Shown: one piece after another, positions 19,629-31,018 of the stretch
Position numbering within the stretch: position 1 is the stretch's first letter
Layout of the letters: every line of letters begins with the position of its first letter
Assembly (NCBI GenBank): GCA_947489705.1
Contig: CANLEQ010000005.1
Coordinates: 62,001-126,000, forward strand
Reading direction: 5' to 3'
Source of the DNA: an uncultured Paracoccaceae bacterium
GTDB taxonomy: Bacteria; Pseudomonadota; Alphaproteobacteria; Rhodobacterales; Rhodobacteraceae
Length of the DNA stretch: 64,000 bases
Notes under the pieces: model-generated
Seen by the model: the letters and a program-made list of their open reading frames with translations, nothing else
Told to the model about the DNA's origin: nothing
Database searches by the model: none
Translations under genes and position numbers: made by a program

Positions 19629-20780
19629 ATGGATAACATCGCCGGAACCAAGTCGTCGCTCACCTGGGCCACGCATCTTTCCGTGGTGATCCTCGTGCTG
19701 TTGTGGCTGATCCCGACGATCGGCCTCTTCGTGTCGTCGTTCCGCGACCGCGACCAGATCTCGGCCTCCGGCTGGTGGGAGGCGCCGTTCCCGGTCGAGC
19801 TGACCGCGCGGGGGCGCACGTCGAGCGAGGCCACGCAGGACGGCGAGATCTTCGTCGTCACCGGCAACATCTACGAGGATCCCGAGGCGCAGTCGTTCTT
19901 TCCCGATGGCGGCGGCGATGTAGTGGCCTTCGGCACGCGCGGCGCGGCGCCCGCCGAGTTCGCTGCGGGCACCGAGGCCGACCTCGGCGACGGCGAGACG
20001 CTGCGCGTCGATCGCGACGGCAGCTATCGCTATACCTCGCCGGAGGATCCGGGCGATCGCGGGCAGCGGGTCTATTTCGCGGCGCAATCGCCGCCGAGCT
20101 TCACCCTGGACAATTACGAGCAGGTCCTGACGGCCGACAACATGACGCAGGCCTTCGTCAACACGCTGACGGTCACGATCCCTGCGACGATCATACCGGT
20201 TCTCATCGCGGCCTTCGCGGCCTATGCGCTTGCCTGGATGGATTTTCCGGGGCGGGGATTGCTGATCGCGATGGTCGTGGGATTGCTGGTCGTACCGCTG
20301 CAGCTCGCGCTGGTGCCGATGCTGAACCTGCACAACCGGATCGGGATCGGCCAGAGCTTCATGGGCATCTGGTTCGCGCATACCGCCTTCGGCATGCCGC
20401 TCGCCGTGTACCTGCTGCGCAACTACATGGTCGGCCTGCCGCGCGACATCATCGAGAGCGCCAAGGTCGACGGCGCGACGGATTTCGAGCTTTTCGTGCG
20501 GATCGTCCTGCCGCTCAGCCTTCCGGCGCTGGCGGCGTTCTCGATCTTCCAGTTCTTGTGGACCTGGAACGATCTGCTTATCGCGAAGGTGTTCTTGCCG
20601 TCGGACGACGCATCGAAAGTGATGACGGTCAAGATCGCCGACGACCTTCTCGGGTCGCGGGGCGGGGACTGGGGGATCCTCGCCACCGCGGCCTTCGTTT
20701 CCATCGCCGTGCCCCTGGTCGTGTTCTTCTCGATGCAGCGTTTCCTGGTGCGCGGTCTTCTCGCAGGATCAGTTAAGTAA
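19629..20780 (+). CDS. aglG: Alpha-glucoside ABC transporter permease
   Basis: MalG-type permease with large extracytoplasmic loop; ESAKVDGATDFELFVRIVLPLSLPAL. Confidence 0.88.
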   Translation: MDNIAGTKSSLTWATHLSVVILVLLWLIPTIGLFVSSFRDRDQISASGWWEAPFPVELTARGRTSSEATQDGEIFVVTGNIYEDPEAQSFFPDGGGDVVAFGTRGAAPAEFAAGTEADLGDGETLRVDRDGSYRYTSPEDPGDRGQRVYFAAQSPPSFTLDNYEQVLTADNMTQAFVNTLTVTIPATIIPVLIAAFAAYALAWMDFPGRGLLIAMVVGLLVVPLQLALVPMLNLHNRIGIGQSFMGIWFAHTAFGMPLAVYLLRNYMVGLPRDIIESAKVDGATDFELFVRIVLPLSLPALAAFSIFQFLWTWNDLLIAKVFLPSDDASKVMTVKIADDLLGSRGGDWGILATAAFVSIAVPLVVFFSMQRFLVRGLLAGSVK

Positions 20781-20783
20781 AAA

Positions 20784-22442
20784 ATGGCCTTTCACGACCC
20801 CTCGAACGACCGCCCGATCGAAGCCGCGGTGCCCGACCCCGATTGGTGGCGCGGCGCCGTCATTTACCAGATCTATCCACGATCGTTCCAGGATTCCAAC
20901 GGCGACGGTGTCGGCGACCTGTCGGGCATCATTCATAGGATGGATTACCTCAAGAAGCTCGGCGTCGACGCGATCTGGATCTCGCCCTTCTTCCGCTCGC
21001 CGATGCGCGATTTCGGCTATGACGTCTCGGGCTTTCGCGACGTCGATCCGCTGTTCGGCTCGATCGGCGATTTCGAGGCGCTGATCCACCGGGCGCATAC
21101 GCTGGGCATAAGGGTGCTGATCGACCTGGTGATCAACCACACCTCGTCCGAGCATCGCTGGTTCCGCGAGAGCCGCGGCTCGCGCGACAATTCCAAGGCC
21201 GACTGGTATGTCTGGGCCGATCCCAAGCCCGACGGCTCGCCGCCCAACAACTGGCTGTCGATCTTCGGCGGCTCGGCCTGGGAATGGGAATCGGAGCGGA
21301 TGCAGTATTACCTGCACAACTTCCTGATCGAGCAGCCGGATCTCAATTTCCACAACGAAGAGGTGCAGGACGAGCTTCTGAACCTCGTGCGCTACTGGCT
21401 CGACAAGGGGGTCGACGGGTTCCGGCTCGACGTGGTGAACTTCTACTTCCACGATCGCGAGCTGCGCGACAATCCGGCCCTCGAGCCCGAGGATCGCAAC
21501 GCCAACACCGCGCCCGCCGTCAATCCCTACAATTTCCAGGACCACCTCTACAGCAAGACGCAGCCCGAGAATCTCCACTTTCTCAAGCGTCTGCGCGATC
21601 TTCTCGACAGCTATCCCGCGATCACCAGCGTCGGTGAGATCGGCGAGAGCCAGAGGGGCATGGAGACGCAGGCCGCCTATACCTCGAACGGGCGGCTGCA
21701 CATGGCCTATGATTTCGACTTCCTCGCCAACACCTTTCCGACCGGCACCCGCATCCGCGCCGTGCTCGAGAAGTTCGACCGGATCGTCACCGAAGGCTGG
21801 GCGTGCTGGGCGTTCTCGAACCACGACACGGTGCGCCACGCGTCGCGTTGGGACCTCGAGGAGGGGCAGCGAAAGCTCTATGCCGCGATCCTGATGTCGC
21901 TGAAGGGGTCCGTCTGTCTCTATCAAGGCGAGGAGCTCGGCCTCACCGAGGCCTACGTGCCCTACGAGGATCTGCGCGACCCCTACGGCAAGCGGTTCTG
22001 GCCGCGCTTCAAGGGCCGCGACGGCGCGCGCACGCCGATGCCGTGGAACACGGATCACAATGGCGGCTTCACCGACGGAAAGCCGTGGCTGCCGGTGGCG
22101 GTCGAGCATGTCGAGCGCGCGGTGAGCCTTCAGGAGAGGGACGAGGGATCGGTCCTGCGGTTCTATCGCGCGATGCTGGCCTTCCGCAAAGCGCATCCGT
22201 CCCTCGTCAAGGGAGAGCTCGAGATCCTGCGGGCCGACGATGACGGGTTGAGCTTCCTGCGCGACGACGGGGTCGAACGGCTCTTCTGCGCCTTCAACCT
22301 GACGCCCCGCGAGATCGAGATCGAGCTGCCCGAGGGTGAGTGGAGCATCGAGGCGGACGCGCCCTTCGCATCGGTCAAGACCGGCGCGACGGTCACGATT
22401 CAACCGTGGGAGGCCGCCTATGCCGTCCCCGCCGGGATTTGA
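20784..22442 (+). CDS. aglA: Alpha-glucosidase, GH13
   Basis: 552 aa; VIYQIYPRSFQDSNGDGVGDL, GVDGFRLDVVNFY, FSNHDTVRH. Confidence 0.93.
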   Translation: MAFHDPSNDRPIEAAVPDPDWWRGAVIYQIYPRSFQDSNGDGVGDLSGIIHRMDYLKKLGVDAIWISPFFRSPMRDFGYDVSGFRDVDPLFGSIGDFEALIHRAHTLGIRVLIDLVINHTSSEHRWFRESRGSRDNSKADWYVWADPKPDGSPPNNWLSIFGGSAWEWESERMQYYLHNFLIEQPDLNFHNEEVQDELLNLVRYWLDKGVDGFRLDVVNFYFHDRELRDNPALEPEDRNANTAPAVNPYNFQDHLYSKTQPENLHFLKRLRDLLDSYPAITSVGEIGESQRGMETQAAYTSNGRLHMAYDFDFLANTFPTGTRIRAVLEKFDRIVTEGWACWAFSNHDTVRHASRWDLEEGQRKLYAAILMSLKGSVCLYQGEELGLTEAYVPYEDLRDPYGKRFWPRFKGRDGARTPMPWNTDHNGGFTDGKPWLPVAVEHVERAVSLQERDEGSVLRFYRAMLAFRKAHPSLVKGELEILRADDDGLSFLRDDGVERLFCAFNLTPREIEIELPEGEWSIEADAPFASVKTGATVTIQPWEAAYAVPAGI

Positions 22443-22454
22443 GGGAGAGAAAAA

Positions 22455-23567
22455 ATGGCCGATCTGAAGATGACCGACGTCGCCAAATCCTATGGCAGCG
22501 TCGAGGTTCTGAGCGACATCAACCTCGACATCAAGCAAGGCGAGCTCATCGTCTTCGTCGGGCCATCGGGATGCGGCAAGTCCACCCTGCTGCGGATGAT
22601 CGCGGGGCTGGAACGGATCACCGGCGGCGAGCTCAGGATCGACGGCCAGGTGGTCAACAACGTGCCGCCGGCGCAGCGGGGCATCGCCATGGTGTTCCAG
22701 TCCTATGCGCTCTATCCGCACATGACCGTGCGCGACAACATGGCCTTCGCGCTCAAGATCGCCAAGAAGTCGAAGGACGAGATCGACGCCGCCATCAAGA
22801 AGGCGGCGCGCATCCTGCAGCTCGAGCCCTATCTCGACCGGCTGCCCAAGGCGCTTTCGGGCGGGCAGCGGCAGCGCGTCGCCATTGGACGCTCGATCGT
22901 GCGCGACCCCAAGGTCTATCTCTTCGACGAGCCGCTTTCGAATCTCGACGCGGCGCTGCGCGTCGCCACGCGGATCGAGATCGCGCAACTCAAGGAGAAC
23001 ATGCCCGACAGCACGATGATCTACGTGACCCACGACCAGGTCGAGGCGATGACGCTGGCCACGCGCATCGTGGTGCTGGCCGGCGGCGGGATCAGCCAGG
23101 TGGGCACGCCGCTCGAGCTTTACCAGAAACCCGAGAACGAGTTCGTGGCGCAGTTCATCGGCAGCCCGGCGATGAACCTCTTGCGCGGCAAGGTCACGGG
23201 CACCGGCGAACGCACCACGATCGAGGTCGAGGGCGGCGGCGTCGCCGTCTCGGATTATCCGACGAACGAGGGCGACATGGGCGCCGAGGTCAAGGTCGGC
23301 GTGCGCCCGGAGGATTTCGTCGAGGCGGAGGGCGAGGAATACATCTTCGAGGGAACGGTGGACATCACCGAGGCCCTTGGCGAGGTGACGCTGCTTTATT
23401 TCGAGACGGGTGCCGCCGCGATGGAGGATCTCGAAAAGGGCGATGCGGCGGTCATCGCCAAGCTGCAGGGCGTGCATGCCGAGCTTCGCGGCCGGACCGT
23501 CAAGCTCGGCGCCGATCCCAGCCGGGTCCATGTCTTCAAGGACGGCAAGTCGCTGCTCTACCGCTGA
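22455..23567 (+). CDS. aglK: Sugar ABC transporter ATP-binding protein (MsmK/UgpC type)
   Basis: Walker [33 protein letters not shown]-terminal TOBE-like region. Confidence 0.92.
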   Translation: MADLKMTDVAKSYGSVEVLSDINLDIKQGELIVFVGPSGCGKSTLLRMIAGLERITGGELRIDGQVVNNVPPAQRGIAMVFQSYALYPHMTVRDNMAFALKIAKKSKDEIDAAIKKAARILQLEPYLDRLPKALSGGQRQRVAIGRSIVRDPKVYLFDEPLSNLDAALRVATRIEIAQLKENMPDSTMIYVTHDQVEAMTLATRIVVLAGGGISQVGTPLELYQKPENEFVAQFIGSPAMNLLRGKVTGTGERTTIEVEGGGVAVSDYPTNEGDMGAEVKVGVRPEDFVEAEGEEYIFEGTVDITEALGEVTLLYFETGAAAMEDLEKGDAAVIAKLQGVHAELRGRTVKLGADPSRVHVFKDGKSLLYR

Positions 23568-23589
23568 TCCGGTCCGTGGCCGGGCGGTC

Positions 23590-23605
23590 TTAACCTCCGG
23601 GTAAC
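23590..23605 (+). promoter_or_regulatory. CtrA-like site (TTAAC-N6-GTAAC, 1 mismatch)
   Basis: ttaac ctccgg gtaac read directly, 11 nt upstream of the next ORF. Confidence 0.35.
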
Positions 23606-23616
23606 CCTGTTCGGCG

Positions 23617-24540
23617 ATGCTCGCCGCCATGGAATGGATCTGCGACGACCTTGACAGGGACGCCTGGTCGTCCCTTGCACGCGACGCGCCGCTCGAGCAG
23701 GCCTGGGCCTACGGAGAGGTGGCGAGCGGGCTCGGCGCGCGCGTGCGGCGCCTGCATCTGGTGCAGGGCGGGCGCGTCGTGGCGCTGGCGCAGGGGATCG
23801 AACGCGGGCTCGGGCCGCTGCGATGTCTCTGGATGCCGCGCGGGGTGCATGTGCTCGAACCCGGAGCGGAGCCGGACCTGACGCACCTGCGGGCGATCCT
23901 GCCGCGGGGCACCTTCCTGCTGTCGCCCGAAGAGGGGATCGCGCTCGGGCGCATGCCACCGCGCGCGGAGGTCGCGCTGCACGAGAGGATGCGCGAGAGC
24001 CTCGCCAAGAAATGGCGCAACAGGCTCTTGGCGGCCGAACGCGCCGATCTGGTCGTCCGGCATCATTCGGGATGCTCCGAATGGCTCCTGTTCGAAGAGG
24101 GCCGGCAACGCCGCGCTCGCGGTTATCGCGCGCTGCCGCCGCTCTGGCTGCGCCGGATGGCGGACGTCGATCCCGCCGCGGTCCAGACATGGATCGCCTG
24201 GCAGGGAGGACGGCGGATCGCCGGCATCACCTGCCTGCGGTCGGGCACGCAGATGCGCTATCACATCGGCTACAGCTCGGAGGCGGGGCGCTCCGTCTCG
24301 GCGCACAACCTGCTGATCTGGCGGGCGATGTGCGCAGGGTACGAGGCCGGCGCCGCACTGCTCGATCTGGGATGCATCGACGCCGCGCGCCTGCCGGGGC
24401 TGACACGGTTCAAGCTCGGCACCGGCGCGAGGGAGATCCCCGCCAGCAAGATCCGCGTGACGCGCGGCTGGAATGCGCGCGCCGCCCGCGCGCGCCGGCG
24501 CGCGCCCGTTGCCGCGGGGGGCGCGCAAGCCCCGGAGTGA
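23617..24540 (+). CDS. GNAT/FemAB-like acyltransferase
   Basis: 307 aa; [20 protein letters not shown]..., [15 protein letters not shown]...[26 protein letters not shown] resembles FemAB-related family. Confidence 0.6.
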   Translation: MLAAMEWICDDLDRDAWSSLARDAPLEQAWAYGEVASGLGARVRRLHLVQGGRVVALAQGIERGLGPLRCLWMPRGVHVLEPGAEPDLTHLRAILPRGTFLLSPEEGIALGRMPPRAEVALHERMRESLAKKWRNRLLAAERADLVVRHHSGCSEWLLFEEGRQRRARGYRALPPLWLRRMADVDPAAVQTWIAWQGGRRIAGITCLRSGTQMRYHIGYSSEAGRSVSAHNLLIWRAMCAGYEAGAALLDLGCIDAARLPGLTRFKLGTGAREIPASKIRVTRGWNARAARARRRAPVAAGGAQAPE

Positions 24541-24604
24541 CGTCGCCCCGGCGTCCGACAGACGCCGTGCGACGGCGGGGCTTTCCATCGCCGCCGGTCC
24601 GTGA

Positions 24605-26095
<1,491 letters not shown>

Positions 26096-26128
26096 GATCA
26101 CAATGACTTGCGCGGCGAAGTTAAGAAA

Positions 26129-27298
26129 ATGACGCCCGATGCGCGGGTTCAGACGGCGATCGAATGCCTCGACCTGATCGTGGCGGGAGAGGCCGCGGAG
26201 CAGGTTCTGACGCGGTGGGCACGCAAGGCCCGCCATGCGGGATCGAAGGATCGCGCGGCAATCCGCGACCTGGTTTTCGACGTCCTCCGCCGGTGGTGGT
26301 CGAGCGCTGCGCGCGGCGGCGGCGAAAGCGGCCGGGCGCGAATGATCGGCTATCTGGCCGAGGAGGGTGCCGATCTCGCGGCCGCGTTTTCCGGGGCGGG
26401 ATACGGCCCTGCGGCCCTCGGCCCGGACGAGGGTCCGGCCGCCGCGCCCGACGGGATCGCAGCCGTCGATTGCCCGCCCGCCTTTCATGCGGAACTCGAA
26501 CGGAGCCTCGGCGAGGCCTTCGCGCCGGTCATGCGGGCGATGCGCGACCGGGCCCCGGTCTTCCTGCGCGTCAACACGCGCGCGGCGACGTTGGACGAGG
26601 CGCGCGCGTCGCTGGCCGCCGACGGGATCGTCACGCGGCCCGCGGCGCTGGCCGCGACGGCGCTCGAGGTGACGGAGCGGCCCCGCGCGGTGGCGCAGTC
26701 GCGGGCCTTTCGCGAGGGCTGGGTCGAGTTGCAGGATGCGGCGTCGCAGGCGGTGGTCGAGATGCTGCCGCTGTCGCAGACGGACAGGGTACTCGATTAC
26801 TGCGCCGGGGGTGGCGGCAAGACTCTGGCGATGGCCGCGCGCCATCGGGCCGTCTATCACGCGCATGACGCGGAGCGGCGGCGGCTCGAGGCGCTCGTGC
26901 CGCGCGCCGAGCGGGCGGGGGCCGCGATCGAGCTCAGGGCCGGGGCGGATCTGGTGCGGGAAGCCCCCTATGACCTGGTGCTGGTCGATGCGCCCTGTTC
27001 GGGATCGGGGGCATGGCGGCGCAGTCCCGAAGGCAAGATCCGGATGACGCCCGAACGGCTGGAGGCGCTTTTGCAGATGCAACGCGAGATCCTCGATACG
27101 GCCGCCGCGCATGTGGGGCCGCGGGGCGCGCTCTGCTATGTCACCTGCTCGCTCATGCAGGTGGAGAACGACGCGCAGGTCGCGCGGTTCGTCGACGCGC
27201 ATTCCCAATTCGCCGTCGAGACCACGCGGCACTGGACCCCGCTCGACGGGGGGGACGGGTTCTATGCGGCGATCCTGCGCCGTCGGGAGAAAGCCTGA
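26129..27298 (+). CDS. RsmB-family 16S rRNA (cytosine-C5)-methyltransferase
   Basis: VLDYCAGGGGKTLAMAA, VDAPCSGSGAWRRSPE, CYVTCSLMQVEND. Confidence 0.9.
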   Translation: MTPDARVQTAIECLDLIVAGEAAEQVLTRWARKARHAGSKDRAAIRDLVFDVLRRWWSSAARGGGESGRARMIGYLAEEGADLAAAFSGAGYGPAALGPDEGPAAAPDGIAAVDCPPAFHAELERSLGEAFAPVMRAMRDRAPVFLRVNTRAATLDEARASLAADGIVTRPAALAATALEVTERPRAVAQSRAFREGWVELQDAASQAVVEMLPLSQTDRVLDYCAGGGGKTLAMAARHRAVYHAHDAERRRLEALVPRAERAGAAIELRAGADLVREAPYDLVLVDAPCSGSGAWRRSPEGKIRMTPERLEALLQMQREILDTAAAHVGPRGALCYVTCSLMQVENDAQVARFVDAHSQFAVETTRHWTPLDGGDGFYAAILRRREKA

Positions 27299-27319
27299 AA
27301 CCGCACGGCCGGGATCGGA

Positions 27320-27334
27320 TTAAGCGATCGTTAA
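27320..27334 (+). promoter_or_regulatory. CtrA box (perfect TTAA-N7-TTAA) upstream of cckA
   Basis: ttaa gcgatcg ttaa, 48 nt before the GTG start of cckA. Confidence 0.6.
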
Positions 27335-27381
27335 CCATTTCAGTGGCATCCCCGGTGGGGTATTCCCTTGAAAGGTCTCGC

Positions 27382-29673
27382 GTGTCCGATATCCGTGCCT
27401 CCATGCCCACTGTGCCACCTGGTTTCGTGACCCGTGTTTCGATCCTTCTGGGTCTTGCGCTGGTCCTGGCGGTCATCGCCTTCATCGTGCCGACACTTCC
27501 GGTTCGGCTGGGCTTTCTCGCGGCGGCCGTTGCGCTCTTGCTGCTGTCGTTGCCGCTGCTGGGGCTGAGCCTGTGGCGGGGCGTGTCCGAGGGGCGCATC
27601 GACGGCACGCTTCAGGCGGTACATGGCAACGATCCGAGCCCCGTCCTGCTGACCGATCCTGCGGGCGTTCTCGTCTGGTGCAACGCGCAGGCGTCAAAGG
27701 CGCTCGGGCTCGGGCAGGGCGGGGGCGTGGTGTCCGCCCTGAGCTCGTCGGCGGCCATGCCCGACGCGCTGATCGCCCGGTTGCTGAGCGCGGCGCGCGA
27801 TCACGGACGCGCCGAGCAGCGGGTGGATGTCGAGGGGCGCGCGCACGATCTGCATGTCGATCGGGTCGGGCCCGACCGGCTCCTGTGGCGGTTCCACCCC
27901 GGACCGGGCCTCGACGCGGACGGTCGCGAGGACGGTCCGCTGCAGATCAGGATCGATGCCGGCGGCTCGATCGTCTGGATCTCGCCGCGTCTTCTTGAGC
28001 GTCTGGACCATCCGCCGGCGCATGTGGATGGCCTGGTCGAGCGGCCGCCGCTCAAGCTCAACGCGGCGCAGACGCTCAAATGCGACGATCAGGCCCTGCG
28101 GTGCTGGGTGACGGGCCGGGCGGTCGGCGACGACTTGCGCGAAATTTCGTTCCAGCCGGTGCCGCAGGAGCGCGAGGACACCCAGTTCGACACGCTCCCC
28201 GTTCCGCTTCTGGAGATCGAGGAAGACGGCACGGTCGCCAAGGCCAACCGGCTGGCCCGGCAGCTTCTGTCGCTGGAGACAGGCGAGACGGTGGCGCTCC
28301 ACAATCTCTTCGAGGGGCTCGGCCGTCAGGTGGGCGACTGGCTGGGCGATGCCTTCGACGGACGCGCGCGCGGTCGGCCCGAGGTGATGCGCGCTTCGCG
28401 TGCCGAGAACGACCTCTTCATCCAGGTGACGCTGGAACAGGTGGGCGAAGGGCCCGATACGCGGATGATGGCGGTCCTGCATGACGCGACCGAGATGAAG
28501 CGGCTCGAGGCGCAGTTCGTGCAGAGCCAGAAGATGCAGGCGATCGGCCAACTCGCCGGCGGCGTCGCGCATGATTTCAACAACCTGCTGACCGCGATCA
28601 GCGGCCATTGCGACCTTTTGCTGTTGCGCCACGATCCCGGCGACCAGGATTTCGCGGATCTCGAGCAGATCAATCAAAACGCGAACCGGGCGGCGGCGCT
28701 TGTGGGGCAGTTGCTGGCATTTTCGCGCAAGCAGAACCTACGGCCCGAGATCCTCGACCTGCGCGACATCCTGTCGGATCTGACGCATCTGCTGAACCGG
28801 CTCGTGGGGGAACGGGTCAGGCTGTCGTTCAGCCATGGACCCGACCTGCGCATGGTGCGCGTCGACCGCCGGCAGCTCGAGCAAGTGATCGTCAACCTCG
28901 TGGTCAATGCCCGCGATGCCATGCCGAAGGGCGGCGACGTGAAGGTGATCACCCGCACCCTGACGCTGGAGACCCCCGAGGCGCATGACCGCGTCGAGGT
29001 GCCCGCGGGACGCTACGCGCTGATCGAGGTGGTCGATCAGGGGACCGGCATTCCCGAGAGCACGATCACCAAGATCTTCGAGCCGTTCTTCACCACCAAG
29101 AAGACGGGCGAGGGGACGGGCCTCGGCCTGTCCACCGCCTATGGCATCGTCAAGCAGACCGGCGGCTACATCTTCGCGCGATCCGAGCTCGGCAAGGGCA
29201 CCACCTTCTCGATTTATCTGCCGATCTCGGACCATGCGGCGATCGCGCTGGCCCCGGTCGACAAGGCCAAGGAGATCCAGAAGCCGCAGGCGGAAGGCCG
29301 CATCCTGCTGGTCGAGGATGAGGCCCCGGTACGCGCCTTCGCCACCCGCGCGCTCAGGATGCGGGGGCACGAGGTGCTCGAGGCCGAGGATGCCGAGGCC
29401 GCGCTTGCGATCTGCAGCGACGCGTCGGTCGAGATCGACGTGTTCGTGACCGACGTGATCATGCCGGGACGCGACGGGCCGTCATGGGTCCGCGAGGCGC
29501 TCGAAACCCGCCCCGATACAAGGGTGATCTTCGTATCGGGTTATGCGGAGGAAAGTTTCACCGAGGCGCAGGCCGCGATCCCCAATTCCACCTTCCTTCC
29601 CAAGCCCTTTTCCCTGCGCGACCTGACCGCGACCGTGGAGGCGCAACTCAAGGCACCGTCGCGGCCGGATTGA
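27382..29673 (+). CDS. cckA: Cell-cycle hybrid histidine kinase CckA
   Basis: Two N-terminal TMs, PAS-like region, GGVAHDFNNLLTAISGHCDLLLLRH, HATPase, C-terminal receiver VTDVIMPGRDGPSWV, FVSGYAEESF...IPNSTFLPKPFSL; GTG start. Confidence 0.9.
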   Translation: MSDIRASMPTVPPGFVTRVSILLGLALVLAVIAFIVPTLPVRLGFLAAAVALLLLSLPLLGLSLWRGVSEGRIDGTLQAVHGNDPSPVLLTDPAGVLVWCNAQASKALGLGQGGGVVSALSSSAAMPDALIARLLSAARDHGRAEQRVDVEGRAHDLHVDRVGPDRLLWRFHPGPGLDADGREDGPLQIRIDAGGSIVWISPRLLERLDHPPAHVDGLVERPPLKLNAAQTLKCDDQALRCWVTGRAVGDDLREISFQPVPQEREDTQFDTLPVPLLEIEEDGTVAKANRLARQLLSLETGETVALHNLFEGLGRQVGDWLGDAFDGRARGRPEVMRASRAENDLFIQVTLEQVGEGPDTRMMAVLHDATEMKRLEAQFVQSQKMQAIGQLAGGVAHDFNNLLTAISGHCDLLLLRHDPGDQDFADLEQINQNANRAAALVGQLLAFSRKQNLRPEILDLRDILSDLTHLLNRLVGERVRLSFSHGPDLRMVRVDRRQLEQVIVNLVVNARDAMPKGGDVKVITRTLTLETPEAHDRVEVPAGRYALIEVVDQGTGIPESTITKIFEPFFTTKKTGEGTGLGLSTAYGIVKQTGGYIFARSELGKGTTFSIYLPISDHAAIALAPVDKAKEIQKPQAEGRILLVEDEAPVRAFATRALRMRGHEVLEAEDAEAALAICSDASVEIDVFVTDVIMPGRDGPSWVREALETRPDTRVIFVSGYAEESFTEAQAAIPNSTFLPKPFSLRDLTATVEAQLKAPSRPD

Positions 29674-29741
29674 CGGGCGCCGTTAACCGACGCGAGGGTA
29701 TGGTCTTGATTTGTTCACCGTGTTCCTCCACATGGTTATGA

Positions 29742-29756
29742 GAACGGGTCATGAAC
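29742..29756 (+). promoter_or_regulatory. SOS box (GAAC-N7-GAAC), alphaproteobacterial LexA site, upstream of recA
   Basis: gaac gggtcat gaac, 50 nt before the recA ATG at 29806. Confidence 0.75.
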
Positions 29757-29805
29757 AAACGCATGATTGCCGCTGCGCCGTGGACATGGAATAAGGAATT
29801 CGAAA

Positions 29806-30879
29806 ATGGGCAAGGCTGGACTTTTGGACATGGCTGAAAAGCAGAATACCGACAAGCAGAAGGCGCTTGATTCCGCACTGGCCCAGATCGAACGGCAGTT
29901 CGGCAAGGGTTCGATCATGAAGCTCGGCGGCGAGAATGCGCTGCCCGACATCGAAGCGACCTCGACCGGATCACTCGGGCTCGACATCGCGCTCGGCATC
30001 GGCGGACTTCCCAAAGGGCGGATCATCGAGGTCTACGGTCCGGAAAGCTCGGGCAAGACGACGCTGACGCTGCACGCGGTGGCCGAAGAGCAGAAGAAGG
30101 GCGGGGTCTGCGCGTTCGTCGACGCGGAACACGCGCTCGATCCGCAATATGCGCGCAAGCTGGGCGTCAATCTCGACGAATTGCTGATCTCCCAGCCCGA
30201 TACCGGGGAACAGGCGCTGGAGATCACCGATACGCTCGTCCGGTCGGGCGCCGTCAGCATGGTCGTGGTCGATTCGGTCGCGGCACTCACGCCCAAATCC
30301 GAGCTAGAGGGCGATATGGGCGACAGTTCGGTCGGGGTTCATGCGCGCCTGATGAGCCAGGCGATGCGCAAGCTGACCGGGTCGATCAGCCGGACCGGCT
30401 GCATGGTGATCTTCATCAACCAGATCCGCATGAAGATCGGCGTCATGTTCGGCAGCCCCGAGACCACGACCGGCGGCAACGCGCTGAAATTCTACTCCTC
30501 GGTGCGCCTCGATATCCGCCGCATCGGCTCGATCAAGGATCGCGACGAGGTGGTCGGCAACCAGACGAAGGTCAAGGTCGTCAAGAACAAGGTCGCGCCG
30601 CCCTTCAAGGTCGTCGAGTTCGACATCATGTACGGCGAGGGCATCTCCAAGATGGGCGAGCTGATCGATATGGGCGTGAAGGCCGGCATCGTCGACAAGT
30701 CGGGTTCCTGGTTCTCCTACGGCGACGAGCGGATCGGCCAGGGGCGCGAGAACGCCAAGATGTTCCTGAGAGAGAATTCGGCGATGGCGCTGGAGATCGA
30801 GGACAAGATCCGCGCCGCGCACGGCCTCGATTTCGACGGCCCGAAGAGCACGAACGACGAGGACCTGCTCGAGGAGTGA
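29806..30879 (+). CDS. recA: Recombinase A (start could be 29767 or 29830)
   Basis: [65 protein letters not shown]. Confidence 0.97.
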   Translation: MGKAGLLDMAEKQNTDKQKALDSALAQIERQFGKGSIMKLGGENALPDIEATSTGSLGLDIALGIGGLPKGRIIEVYGPESSGKTTLTLHAVAEEQKKGGVCAFVDAEHALDPQYARKLGVNLDELLISQPDTGEQALEITDTLVRSGAVSMVVVDSVAALTPKSELEGDMGDSSVGVHARLMSQAMRKLTGSISRTGCMVIFINQIRMKIGVMFGSPETTTGGNALKFYSSVRLDIRRIGSIKDRDEVVGNQTKVKVVKNKVAPPFKVVEFDIMYGEGISKMGELIDMGVKAGIVDKSGSWFSYGDERIGQGRENAKMFLRENSAMALEIEDKIRAAHGLDFDGPKSTNDEDLLEE

Positions 30880-31018
30880 TCGGTTCGCGGCCCCGGGGGC
30901 GGCGTCTTCCCGGACGCTGCGCCGAGATTGGAATCATGGCGCCGCCCGCTTGCCGCTCGGGGCGCGGAAGGATAGACGTCCGGGTCAAAGCCTGGACGCC
31001 GAAGGACCCGCGCACGAC

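Noticed and set aside
20769-23630. 953-aa minus-strand ORF opposite aglA/aglK
   Set aside because: Shadow frame of convincing GH13 and ABC ATPase genes
29713-29725. GTTC-N5-GTTC (gttcaccgtgttc) upstream of recA as a second SOS box
   Set aside because: Spacer is 5, not 7; the GAAC-N7-GAAC match nearby fits better
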